From assembly GCF_000485595.1 (NCBI RefSeq), contig NW_014577109.1, forward strand, positions 549,380 to 610,214: 60,835 nucleotides of DNA, given 5' to 3'. The notes beneath the pieces were generated by a model, which saw only the letters and a list, made by a program, of their open reading frames with translations, was not told the origin of the DNA and ran no database searches. This DNA is from Priapulus caudatus. Its lineage: Eukaryota > Priapulida > Priapulimorpha > Priapulimorphida > Priapulidae. Below, in pieces: positions 49,301-56,899 of this stretch (position 1 is its first letter; each line of letters begins with the position of its first letter). A program made the position numbers and the translations under genes.

Positions 49301-52300
49301 AACCAGCACCAGTTTCACCAGTTCAGAGGTACTACTCACTCAGCTCAGAGGTTCAGTTCAGATGCTACGATCTCACAATGCATTGTACCATTTGAACGCT
49401 ATGCAGTTTCCGATTCAGTATGAAAATTTCTTCATTTCAATGTGCATGGCTGCGTGTCTCTATCTATACTATGAGCAGCTAATAGCTCCTGATATTATAT
49501 TCCTTTTATTCATGCTACGATCTCACAATGGATAGCTGTACGTGGGGAGCTCAAGAGTTGGAGACGCCAGGAATCTCTACATATTTGCACGAGAGAATAA
49601 GACGAAAAACATTCTTTATCAAGAGGCTTTCAAATGAAAAGTCCAACCCATTCCCAGGGCTCGAATTTCCCCAGTTTGAGGACTAATCCGTACGGATTTG
49701 TTCCTTCACAAATGAGCAAATCCGCTCAAAATCTAAGTAATCCGTACAGAGTAGGCTAAATTTTACTATGAAAGAAAAAATTGCATGCAGGACAAATCGT
49801 CCTGAATAAAATACCTTAAAGTTAAACATTGCTATTTTAGCGTTGGGAGCTCAGCATTTTATTGTACAGATTTGTCAGATAGTTGATTGAAATGCTGTAT
49901 AATGGCTCTGCCACCACAGACTATTTGTCTCCTCTGTGTACATTTAATGATTTTAAGACAAAATTGACTAAGAAGTTGCTGAGGTGGAAGGAGCACTGTA
50001 CCGGCAAGTTATTTTTAAGTAATCCGTACGGATTTCCTTCAGGTTTCCTCATGAAATCCATAACAAATCCGTACGGTAATTTACTCTACGGATTACCGGA
50101 TTACCTCTGAATTTCGAGCCCTGCATTCCTACATGCTCTTATAATAACTTTTTGTCATTTACACCGTAATACTATTATGTCCCAGGGGTTCTAAGTTCGG
50201 TTGTGCTGTCATATAAATGTCATACGTAACAGTTTTTTCGTTTTCCCCATGCTTATTATCTTATTACACTCATTTCTTAATATTAATATTGTCTGCAAGG
50301 TTATTGTCGATTTTTACCCAATGTTCTTATTCTGTCCCATTATTAGTACTATGAATTAGTAGCACGATTTTACCCAGCGCAGCGGGTACCCGCAGCTAGT
50401 TATTTATAAATTGATAAGATAAAACTAAAAAAAACGCCGCCATTTTCCCATAGATTTCCCATCATACGTAGCGAAAAATACAAGTACAAACCGGTACAAA
50501 CAGTACAAAAAGAGACATAAGAACATCCAGTATGGCGTTTTACAACGTTCAAATAGTATAGCTGTTCGACATTCTCTTATTTTAACGTGTATTTCGAGGT
50601 AAATAGTAATTAAGAAGTGATGCGATAGTTGCAAACATGTGACAGGTGAGGTCAAATGTGGTAATACATTGTGTTATTTACGAAATTTTACGTATGGAAG
50701 GGTGTCAGGCTCCTACGACGTGTAACAGTCGGAGAGCCTGGTCGGTTTAATGATATAGTACTAGTAGCTACTGAGGGTGCAAATCCACTTTAGGCACCTT
50801 AGGTATACGAGTGATGGCCAGTTCGTGTGTTCATCAACTGTGTGGACTTTCCGTATATCAAGGTATGAAACCGCTACCTACACATTAGTGTACTAAGCTA
50901 GGCAGTGATACTTTACGAATAAGTGTGCTATAAAATGCCCGGCGAGGGCCACCGCGATATTCGTTTTTAATGCCGGCGTTTTACTACCTCTACGCTCCCT
51001 TAACTAAGCAAACGCCTACTTGAGCCCTAAACCTAACCCTACTTCCTACCCTAACCTTGTTGTACTTGAGTAACCGATAAAATTAAACTCGAAAAGGACC
51101 GCGATTTAGAACATCGTACGCGTGACCGGCAGCCGTCGCATCTGTATAATGTAGACCCACCAGAGGTGGGTACCGGAGCCTTTTACCTTTTTTCGGGATG
51201 GCCGATGATCCACTCGTGCAGGTTTGCGGTGTATTTTCAGAACTTTAGAATTCCATGGGGTTTATTCTCAACCAACTTTCTCCGCGATTTGGGAATTTTT
51301 GGTATGCATATACGTCTGGTATTAACTAGATCTGTTATAAAAATTCGAAGTGAGGCGTCGCGATTTCTGAGCGCATTTCTGTGAGCCTGTGCGTACGCAT
51401 TTCCCATGCGCATAGCGTCGGCAAACGGCGTCTGCCGCTCGATTGCCGTCGTGGTCGCTCTTACACCGAGTACGTCAAGCAGTCCTAAAGAATGGCGTCA
51501 GATTATTCGCCGCTCGTCTTGCTTTTATCAGGTTATTCGTTTCTACAAGAGTATTGCCCGATACATAGGAGTTCCAGATAGGCGGGGGTTGTAGTGAAAT
51601 AAACCCAGTTTGGAAGTTCTAGTCTCTGAAAATACACCAGCAAACCTGCCCGAGTGATTCACTCGGGCATTCCTCCGCAAAAAAGTATAGGCTCGCGTTG
51701 TAACCCTATCCTCTTGGGTTTGGGTTACATTATTGTATCTACCGTCAGATATACGCCGGCTGCCGGGCATATAGCCACTGTGTATACTTTATGACTTAGG
51801 GTTAGGGTTTTTGAATCATTCTTTGATATATGGAAAGTCTGTGCATCAGTTGATGATACACATAACTCTGTGCATCACTTCGTGATACCTAAGGTGCCTA
51901 AAGTGGATTTGCGCCGCTACTGAGTACTGGCTGTATCTTAATCAATGCAACCCGCCGGTGTTATCAATTCATGGTTGATGAATTTGCAATTTTTACGTGA
52001 ATAAGTCACCAAGTAATAAAATGTTAATTCGATTTCCTAACAACTCAAAATACCACAGTCATAAATTAAAAATAGATAATATACGAATACCAAATAACGG
52101 ACATCGCTTTTATCATTAGTATTGCCATTGGCATTCTAAGCCACTGTGTACAAAGCGAGGGAAAGCGAACTATGGCCGCCACCAGTACCAACCTTTCAAA
52201 AAGATAGCGAAACATCAATACTCCCACTGCTAGTGGAACAGAAGCTAACAGATCACTGAATTCTACATAACGGACTTCGTCTGTGCTGCGTATATCCTCC

Positions 52301-52383
52301 CATGTTACATTCGGTGGTAGCCAAAATCCTGGATTCCAAAACCAAGCACTAAAATTTTGTCCGGCTTCCAAAAAGACGGCCAT
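22258..52383 (-). CDS. Ceramide synthase, nine coding exons over 30 kb
   Basis: The enzyme N-acylates sphingoid bases with fatty acyl-CoA in the ER membrane to make (dihydro)ceramide. I joined exons at 52193-52383, 42724-42957, 41998-42055, 39973-40023, 36483-36575, 35049-35177, 33871-33977, one of 26644-26806 or 24515-24671, and 22258-22386. All introns are GT-AG and all phases agree. With the 26644 exon the product is 384 residues. In order it has the glycosylation site NVTW (25-28), a first membrane helix (about 46-63), a Hox-like domain (about 85-141) with ERWFRQRRNQDRP, and a TLC/Lag1 domain from WRF (143). That domain carries the paired His FVHH (217-218), HDAVD (244-248) and helices to ~338. 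An acidic tail with the family's DxRSDxE motif (DGRSDSE) follows. Length is typical for CERS2-6-type proteins. The introns carry many transposons. Confidence 0.95.
22387..24514. other. Ceramide synthase intron between exons 8b and 9
   Basis: Apart from the degenerate minisatellite at 23284-23675 I see no feature. The long minus-strand frame at 22861-23508 has no recognisable protein. Confidence 0.5.
23284..23675. repeat. Degenerate GC-rich minisatellite
   Basis: Words such as GGTGTGGTAGCACAGGGCAG and AACATGTGAGCGAGAG recur at irregular ~50-60 bp spacing, strongly diverged. Confidence 0.5.
24515..24671 (-). CDS. Ceramide synthase exon 8b (alternative of 8a)
   Basis: 157 nt, acceptor CTTTTCCCCACAG, donor GTATGT. 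It has the same phase at both ends as 8a, completing the same Arg and ending on Gln. It codes VLRTVMYDAHVIIGEFKSRM, then LFLALLYLLQILHLIWFYML and CQVACKAIQEGQ. The end is clearly homologous to 8a (LQILHxIWFYM...A...GQ), while the loop part differs strongly. Because 157 and 163 both leave remainder 1 on division by 3, including both or neither shifts the frame. Confidence 0.85.
24672..26643. other. Spacer between alternative exons 8b and 8a
   Basis: Nearly 2 kb contain no recognised repeat or gene. Any competing splice-regulatory stems would be sought here; I did not find an obvious one by eye. Confidence 0.4.
26644..26806 (-). CDS. Ceramide synthase exon 8a (last loop and helix)
   Basis: 163 nt. 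After completing Arg288 it codes ILYFGLTVGHVMLNMSVMSA, a hydrophobic segment YIIYNGLLVILQILHVIWFY and MILRIAYYAVVTGQ. Acceptor TTTCTTTCGCAG, donor GTAGGA. It has the length and features of the usual vertebrate counterpart. Confidence 0.92.
27567..27770. mobile_element. 204-bp MITE in intron 7
   Basis: Ends TACTGTATACGCCATATTTT and the inverse of TACTGTATACGCTGTATATT, ~25 bp with few mismatches, rich in TTCGCG. A possible TA target duplication hints at a Tc1/mariner-type origin (tentative). Confidence 0.65.
27771..29460. other. Intron 7, no recognised features
   Basis: I see no exon, RNA gene or clear repeat here. Confidence 0.4.
29461..32690 (-). pseudogene. LINE (CR1/L2-like) with catalytic core deleted
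   Basis: On the minus strand, from about 32650 down, are an N-terminal region (GFLSKSATVLQRHN...) and an APE-type endonuclease start (LNARSLKNKSAEFVDFV, ADLIAITETWL). These are followed by linker sequence with VPWFDDNIR. Reverse-transcriptase blocks come next (KNYRPISNLTYVSKLI, LLDLSAAFDTVDHDILLKSL), then a C-terminal part (LNDDKTE, SRADCCNSLLYGLP, RLQ/KLQRVQNAAARLI, LHWLPV, APKLWNKLP). The polymerase stretch with the PQGS and YADD motifs is missing: SRIGIT is joined directly to RAFNPNSAA near 30570. Several frame changes are also present. The 3' end is an ATT repeat (29461-29482). It lies antisense-free in intron 7, in the same direction as the host gene. Confidence 0.85.
30558..30598. repeat. 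12-bp direct repeat at the LINE deletion joint
   Basis: TGAAGGCTCTTG occurs at 30558-30569 and 30587-30598, exactly where the reverse-transcriptase core is missing. Confidence 0.75.
33104..33188. mobile_element. 66-bp palindromic insertion with 9-10-bp target duplication
   Basis: The arms TAGACTG-C-TCCGCGCTCGA... (33113-33139) pair with 33152-33178, 27 bp with one mismatch, around a 12-nt loop. The direct repeat CGTATTTTAT flanks it (33104-33113 and 33179-33188). It sits within a larger MITE. Confidence 0.8.
33265..33420. repeat. Tandem duplication of ~80 bp
   Basis: Two near-identical copies contain GGAGCCGCGAATCAGCGTGT, CTCGGCCGCGTATTTGTCTC and TTCGGTATTT. Confidence 0.85.
33871..33977 (-). 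CDS. Ceramide synthase exon 7
   Basis: Codes AAKMAKYCRLHRLCDLLFII then FTVMWFLTRLVIFPY, ending in phase 2 at donor GTGAGT. The acceptor is GTGTTTTAG. Confidence 0.93.
34224..34515. mobile_element. ~300-bp MITE in intron 6
   Basis: TTGTTTGCCCTCACCCGACC (34224-34243) is inverted at 34496-34515 with one mismatch. Between them are T- and A-rich arms. The target duplication is unclear. Confidence 0.7.
35049..35177 (-). CDS. Ceramide synthase exon 6 (catalytic His pair)
   Basis: Codes DFWQMFVHHMCTLMLLTFSW, GGNMIRVGTLVLVIHDAVDF and WME. The HH pair and HD..D are the Lag1-motif residues needed for acyltransferase activity in this family. Acceptor CTTTCTTTCAG, donor GTAGTT. Confidence 0.95.
36483..36575 (-). 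CDS. Ceramide synthase exon 5
   Basis: Codes PLLPEVYWFYMIEMSFYLSL then TFSQFLDVKRK, the start of the Lag motif. Acceptor ATTTTTGCAG, donor GTATGA. Confidence 0.94.
37423..38588 (+). mobile_element. Helitron-like element, family B, copy 1
   Basis: It begins ACAAGTGCCGCGGAGCGACA. It ends with the hairpin AGCTGG-CATCTGAC-tat-GTCAGATG-AGCT (38562-38580 core) and TAAAAA. No coding capacity. It lies in ceramide synthase intron 4, 250 bp from copy 2. Confidence 0.7.
38800..39953 (+). mobile_element. Helitron-like element, family B, copy 2
   Basis: Same order as copy 1 (CTGCGGTGACTCTGTGGTGG at 38840, terminal hairpin 39920-39947, then GCTAAAAAT), but with many 1-3-base insertions and deletions. It ends only 20 bp from exon 4. 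Confidence 0.7.
39973..40023 (-). CDS. Ceramide synthase exon 4
   Basis: This 51-nt exon codes KPWFWDTTHCWINFPFQ, the conserved luminal segment KPW...CW..(Y/F)P. Acceptor TTAATTCCAG, donor GTGATT. Confidence 0.92.
40180..40792 (-). mobile_element. 613-bp hAT element remnant with 8-bp target duplication
   Basis: Ends TAGGGCTGCAACGAT and ATCGTTGCAGCCCTA. Flanks CCCAACTG and GCCAACTG (7 of 8 match). On the minus strand near 40573-40609 it codes VASERVFSTAGD, the hAT C-terminal dimerisation motif. A shifted frame then follows to MIIPDDVVVH. Thus an internally deleted transposon with the tail of its transposase, in intron 3. Confidence 0.85.
41004..41412. mobile_element. 409-bp hAT-type MITE with perfect 8-bp target duplication
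   Basis: Starts TAGTGTTGTCAATCGG, ends as its imperfect inverse (...CGTGACTTCACTA). GATCATCGGTTG words are inverted inside both ends. TCTATAAC flanks it exactly (40996-41003 and 41413-41420). Confidence 0.85.
41998..42055 (-). CDS. Ceramide synthase exon 3
   Basis: This is a 58-nt exon coding WRFLYYLSAFVYGVCILWN, the first helix of the TLC domain. Acceptor TTTTTGCAG, donor GTAAGT. Confidence 0.93.
42724..42957 (-). CDS. Ceramide synthase exon 2 (Hox-like domain)
   Basis: The acceptor is TTCTCTTTCAG. The exon codes IVAAPIGQYFNLKDTRPR, then the Hox-like domain with VLEEAY, ERHIERWFRQRRNQDRPSV and LRKFTES. The donor is GTACGT. A homeobox protein is excluded because the flanking exons complete a ceramide synthase. 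Confidence 0.95.
42958..43514. other. Start of intron 1, no recognised features
   Basis: Contains a G homopolymer run near 43482. Otherwise nothing identifiable. Confidence 0.4.
43515..43962. mobile_element. 448-bp Harbinger-like MITE with TTA duplication
   Basis: The ends AGGACCGGACACACTAGGCG and the inverse of AGGGCCGGACACACTAGGCA extend ~29 bp. TTA flanks both sides (43512-43514, 43963-43965), the 3-bp target type of PIF/Harbinger elements. Inside, GATCGGGCGACT-type words repeat in both directions. Confidence 0.75.
44329..44862. repeat. Foldback element with internal tandem repeats
   Basis: GGTATTTAGTG...CAGCCAATCATAGGCATGG occurs twice in direct orientation (period ~320 bp). It is then inverted at the right end (CCATGCCTATGATTGGCTG to CACTAAATACC). 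TTTAGTGACTGTCATATATT is a further ~27-bp tandem unit. The DNA could form a long stem. Confidence 0.75.
44945..44998. mobile_element. 40-bp perfect palindrome with 7-bp target duplication
   Basis: From 44952 to 44991 the sequence is a perfect palindrome with arms CAAGAGTAGATAATAACA, the arms of the insertion at 18402-18449. ATGATAA flanks it exactly (44945-44951 and 44992-44998). Confidence 0.88.
45035..45686. mobile_element. 652-bp TTAA-type MITE with very long inverted ends
   Basis: AGGAATAATAGGTCCATTGA and ~120 following bases are repeated in inverse at the right end, including ACATTGTTGACGAATGCTAG-like and AAGTACATTACCTTATA words. TTAA flanks both sides (45031-45034, 45687-45690). TTAA targets are used by piggyBac and Kolobok transposons. 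No transposase. Confidence 0.8.
45938..46815 (+). mobile_element. Helitron-like element, family B, copy 3
   Basis: Starts ACAAGTGCCGCAGAGCGACA at 45938. A nested start of the same sequence is at 46375. It ends GCATCCGACTTCGTCAGCTG then AGCTAAAT at 46815. The first ~150 bp match 55441-55620. Confidence 0.7.
49003..49034. repeat. TATG microsatellite
   Basis: About eight TATG units. Confidence 0.9.
49655..50123. mobile_element. 469-bp hAT-like MITE with 6-bp duplication
   Basis: Ends CAGGGCTCGAATTTC and GAATTTCGAGCCCTG. CATTCC flanks exactly (49649-49654, 50124-50129). Many AATCCGTACGG words inside both arms. Confidence 0.8.
50776..51915. mobile_element. 1140-bp Mutator-type non-autonomous element
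   Basis: GGTGCAAATCCACTTTAGGC and the following 11 bases are inverted at the right end with one mismatch. GCTACTGAG flanks exactly (50767-50775, 51916-51924). A 9-bp target duplication is characteristic of Mutator-like elements. No transposase frame is seen. It lies ~280 bp from exon 1. Confidence 0.85.
52193..52383 (-). CDS. Ceramide synthase exon 1 (start codon)
   Basis: ATG at 52383 begins MAVFLEAGQNFSAWFW, followed by GFWLPPNVTWEDI, the conserved luminal N-terminus, and the first membrane helix ending RYLFE. It ends in phase 2 at donor GTTGGT. The frame extends upstream without another ATG. Confidence 0.93.
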
Positions 52384-52435
52384 TTTGGGTGCAGCGTTAG
52401 TGGGCGTGCCGACGATATTTATACTCCGTAAAACT

Positions 52436-52510
52436 AGACTGGTACTTGCTCCCACCTCTCGGCTTAGTTACTCGATGGGATCCCATCGAGGTGGGAGCGA
52501 GTACCAGTCT
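52436..52510. promoter_or_regulatory. Long hairpin 53 bp upstream of the ceramide synthase ATG
   Basis: AGACTGGTACTTGCTCCCAC(CT) at 52436-52457 pairs with 52489-52510 (one mismatch). The perfect palindrome CGATGGGATCCCATCG (52473-52488) is in the loop. It could lie in the 5' UTR or promoter. A regulatory role is only a possibility; it may also be a tiny inserted element, as its ends (TAGACTG, CAGTCTA) match those of the palindrome at 33113-33178. Confidence 0.6.
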
Positions 52511-53239
52511 ACCATGGAACATGAGTGGCTAGCCGTACGCCCTCTATCACAACCCGGGGAAAATTATTACAGCTCTAAAGAAATAATCTTCCGCAGGGAT
52601 CCTATATAATACTTTATCAGGGCTGTATTGGCCTCCCAAAATGTGCTACTGCAGAAAAATGTAGGATCACCCAATAATAATAGCATAAGTGGCACTTATA
52701 TGGTGTGTCACTGTGTGCAGGCACACACGGCGAACGGCGCAGTCGAAGGCCATGTAGGGGGTCTGGGGGGCCCTACCCAGAAATGTTTGAAATTTAGAGC
52801 CTGGAAATGGCATTACCTCCATTTTCAGGCTATGTTGAAAGCAACCAATTCTGATCATTTTAAAAGGTCAATTTGTAAATTTCAAAAAGGAATGTACTGA
52901 TGTTTTGGCTAAAGTACCATGGTATCTCAAATATATATTATGAGTATGATAACTAATAAAACATTTTTTACAAAATTGTATATACTAACATAATTATAAA
53001 AAATAAGCTTATTTTCAATCTGCATTTATACTTTCACTATGTACATCTGTATGTTTTGAAGTTTTGTTAGTTATGTTGCTTTGCTTAGATCCAAGTGACG
53101 TTTCATCTCCTTGGTATATGGAGTGGGTACAGGGGGTTGTCTTCCTCCCGCCTCCCTCCCCTCTCCTCTCACTTCCCTCCCCTGTCCTCCTATCTCCCTC
53201 CCTCAACACCTCCAGGATCCTTTATATTTTGCATTTTCT

Positions 53240-53364
53240 TTTTTGAATGTCACTTGGTTTCTCTGACAGTTTGCGTAATAAATGTATTAATCTTGTACAA
53301 TGTATTTTCTCATGTAATTATTTCTCGTGCTATGGATTTCTTTTCTTTTTCTCTACTTAGTATA

Positions 53365-53421
<57 letters not shown>

Positions 53422-53422
53422 G
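53240..53422. repeat. Direct-repeat module plus CT microsatellite, copy 1
   Basis: CAGTTTGCGTAATAAATGTA ... CTCGTGCTATGGATTTCTTT ... CTACTTAGTATAC followed by ~25 CT units. A similar module without the long CT run is at 54812-54930. Confidence 0.8.
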
Positions 53423-53587
53423 CGTACAACATAGTATAATAGTTTGTTTTGAATGAAAATCCTCCCGCCCACTGGCCTCCCTGCTCCCGCTCCCCGCTCC
53501 CCGCTCCCGCACCCTTTTCTCCCGTCTTCCGTCCCCTCCACTCCCGTCTCCCATATCCCCCGCCCGCTGTAACCCTCCCCTCTTCAA

Positions 53588-55253
53588 TAATGTAACAGCG
53601 ATTTTGATTAAATATGACATCTTCGCGCCATCTATCGGGAGAAATAATTCATATGCGCACATTGTATGTTGTGTGTAACCGTAAAACGCATTATTAAATG
53701 TATTATAATACTCTAAAACGTATTTAAAGTAGAGTGGAATTAATATAATTACAGTACCTATACAGAACAACATTTACTGGAGAAGATTGGTAAAGGTTTG
53801 GCCGTGAAATACCCATCCTACACTTCGATGTATGTATTTCAATAATGTAGCAGCGACTTTGATCAAATATGACATCCTCGTGCCATCTGTCGGTAGAAAT
53901 AATTTATATGCGCACATTGTATCCAGAAGAGACCGGATACTAGAGAAGCGTCGCCAAAGGGAAACGTTGATCATGCCCGCTGAGCGCGAATCTTGCGTGC
54001 AGTTCCGCGGCAAGGCGCACGCAACAGCGGGCACCTCCTATGAAAGTGTACCGCGCTGGCCACTATATGGATCTGTGCGCGAAATTCGAAGGCTGGCGCA
54101 CGTATCCATATAGAGGCCAGCAAACACTCTGGAATTTTAGGTATATAAAAAGCATATCATCATTGCAATAGCAGACTAGGTCAGTTGAGGAGATAACACA
54201 CACACACACGCACACGCACACACACAAAACGGAAGAGATATGAGAGAGTAAAACGACGTACCTAGGTCCGATCAGACAGCTAAGTGTAACATGTACGTAC
54301 ACGTAAACGCTAGGCGGATCAACGCCTCCTATGCGGGACGCCTCTAGTATCTCTAGCTGCGGCAGGCCATAACATGATGATCAATGCAGAACTCGTCTAC
54401 TAGTATTAATTCCACTCTACCTTAAATACGTTTTAGAGTATTATAAATGCATTTCACGGTTATACAGTGTGCGCATATGAATTGTTGCTACCGATAGATG
54501 GCGCGAGGATGTCATATTTGATCAAAGTCGCTGCTACATTATTGAAATACATACATCGAAGTGTATGATAGCAATTTCACGGCCAAACCTTTATCAATCT
54601 TATCCAGTAAATGTTGTTCTGTATAGGTACTGTAATTATATTAATTCCCCTCTACGTTAAATACGTTTTCGAGTATTATAATACCTTTAATAATGCATTT
54701 TACGGTTACACACAACATACAATGTGCGCATATAAATTATTTCTACCGATAGATGGCGCGAGGATGTCATATTTGATGTATAACTGATATCCCTTCTGCG
54801 CGCGAATGCACCAGTTTGCGTGATAAATGTATTTATCCTGTACAATGTATTTTCTCATGTATTTATTTCTCGTGCTATGGATTTTTGTTATTTTTCTCTA
54901 CTTAGTATACTCTCTCTCTCTTTTTCTCAATCCTCCCGCTCCCCGCCCCCTCCTCTCCCGTCTCCCGTACACCCGCCCCCTGTACCCCCTCTTATATGTA
55001 GCTCCTTGGTTCGCTGCACAATTTTTTTGGTCAAAATAGTGCCACGGCAGTGGCGTGCTGCCGTGGCGGCCACTACGGACCTGACTTTATGATTGACTTT
55101 AGGATGGGAATTTCACGGCCAAACCTTTACCAATCTTATCCAGTAAATGTTGTTCTGTATAGGTACTGCAATTATATTAATTCCACTCTACGTTAAATAC
55201 GTTTTAGAGTATTATAATATCTTTAATAATGCATTATACGGTTACACACAACA
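53588..55253. repeat. Cluster of inverted and direct repeat modules
   Basis: Module P (GATTTTGATTAAATATGACA ... CATCTRTCGG ... ATATGCGCACATTGTAT) lies at 53588 and 53843 forward and at 54470 and 54716 reverse. Module Q (GGTTTGGCCGTGAAAT, CAGAACAACATTTACTGG, ACGTATTTAA...) lies at 53678 forward and at 54577 and 55107 reverse. Together they form a nested inverted repeat, probably several insertions of one element family. ATAGATGGCGCGAGG is shared by all P copies. Confidence 0.75.
54197..54226. repeat. CA microsatellite
   Basis: About 14 CA units with two CG interruptions. Confidence 0.85.
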
Positions 55254-55440
55254 TTTCTTGAACTAAACGTAATTACTTTGACTATGTTTGACTATTATTT
55301 GTCAAACGGCATTATTATGGTTAGATAGGCACGCACCTCCATTAAGTTCGATGCAGATTTTCGTCATTCAAAAATCTATCACAAATGTACTCACGCCCAA
55401 CGCCAACAGGCGACGCGTCATGCATGATCACATTTATTAA

Positions 55441-55622
55441 AACAAGTGCCGCAGAGCGACAGCGCTCAACTGACGTGTACTGTAGCCAGGTATTCTTCTG
55501 ATGAACTCACTGGCAACCGAATTAAGTCCGCCCTCCTGCCACCGCGTTCGCGCTCAGAGCATATAATTATTATCTAGGATACTACTAATACAGATCTAAA
55601 ATCTATGATAGGCTTTGCTACA
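55441..55622 (+). mobile_element. 5' end of a Helitron-like element, family B
   Basis: ACAAGTGCCGCAGAGCGACA and the next ~160 bp match 45938-46115, ending at AGGCTTTGCTA. The CXC-type gene remnant starts immediately after the shared part. The 3' terminus was not found downstream. Confidence 0.65.
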
Positions 55623-55639
55623 CCATGTAATGTCCAGTC

Positions 55640-56877
55640 AGCCCAAGTCTGAGGTTCCTCCAACCAGCTGCAGATGGAGTGGTCATCATCCAGATGCTGA
55701 AGCCAGCTACAGCAAAAAGCTTCAACGAGTATGCACATTGCACAGCAGGTCTTTGTGCCCTACATACTCTCAAAACTCCATCAAGCAACGCGACTGGACC
55801 TGGTGTGGGACCGCTACAATACAGACTCGTTGAAGGGTACAGCAAGAGCCAAGCGCGGAAAAGGGGTGAGAAGACGGGTGGTGGGTGGTGCAACGATCCC
55901 CGGGAACTGGGCCAGCTTTCTCAGAGTCGACGAGAACAAGAAAGAGCTGTTCAGCTTCCACTCTGGCGTCCTTCACGACTCATTCAAGCTTGCGGACAAG
56001 GAGCTGGTCATCACTAAAGGAGATGATGTCTTGAGCAAGCCACCGCTCCTAGATACTGCAGTCCTGGCTCCTTGCAACCACGAAGAAGCCGACAGCCGCA
56101 TGATGCTGCATGCCGCCCACGCTGCTCACAATATCCACAAGAAGATCCTCATCCACACAGTTGACACTGATGTTGTTGTCCTGGCAGTGGCTCTGGCACG
56201 AACCCTGGAGGAGGAAGCCGAAGTGTGGGTGTCCTTTGGCACGGGCAAGGCTTTCCGGTTCTTGGCAGCCCATGAGATGGCGCGGGCTCTGTGCCCTGAG
56301 AAAGCACAGGCACTACCGATGTTTCATGCTTTGACGGGCTGCGACACGATCTCCTGCTTCGCCAGACGTGGCAAGAGGACAGCATGGGCAGTGTGGACAG
56401 CTCTACCTCAGCTGACCCAGACATTCACTGACCTCTCCACTGCACCAGATCATATTGATGAAGATGCCATGGACACCATCGAGAGGTTCGTCATCCTGCT
56501 TTACGACAGAGCAAGCACCGCAACCGATATCGACAAGGCACGCCGCAAACTGTTTGCAAAGAAGAGCAATGTCCAGCTGATCCCACCGACAAGTGCAGCC
56601 CTGAAGCAGCACGTCCGACGAGCAATATACCAGGGCGGACATGTTTGGGGTCAGGCCCTGGTTCCTGCACCAACATTGCCATCACCAGCCGACTGGGGTT
56701 GGATCAAGACCAGCGACATGTACGAACCTCTCTGGGCAATGCTCCCCGAGTCTGCCGGGAGCTTATCTCCTGCAAATGCCAGAAGGGCTGCATCAAGAGG
56801 TGCAAGTGCAAGAAGGCCAGTCTGGAATGCACACCACGGTACCTGTGCTTGCGACAGGGAGTGCTCTCAGAACTAAA
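55640..56877 (+). pseudogene. Transposon-associated gene: PIN-like nuclease region plus CXC cluster
   Basis: Reading begins SLRFLQPAADGVVIIQMLKP, shifts frame near 55735 and continues for ~340 residues: RLDLVWDRYNTDSLKG, RGKGVRRRVVGGATIPGNW, CNHEEADSRMMLHAAHAA, HTVDTDVVVLAVAL, FHALTGCDTISCF, LIPPTSAALKQHVRRAIY, PADWGW. After a second shift near 56750 it ends CKCQKGCIKRCKCKKASLEC. This order is that of a repetitive protein family found in many invertebrate genomes. The acidic blocks HEEAD, DTDVV and GCDT resemble the metal-binding residues of PIN/FEN-type nucleases (inference). The C-terminal Cys cluster resembles CXC DNA-binding domains. Two frame breaks and a missing N-terminal part make it inactive. 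GC content (~56%) stands out from the flanks. Confidence 0.75.
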
Positions 56878-56899
56878 CTCGCAAACTTAAGATGAAGAT

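Noticed and set aside
51020-51060. Telomere-like CCCTAAAC/CCTAACCCTAC words
   Set aside because: Too short and irregular for an interstitial telomere array; they lie inside the Mutator-type element.
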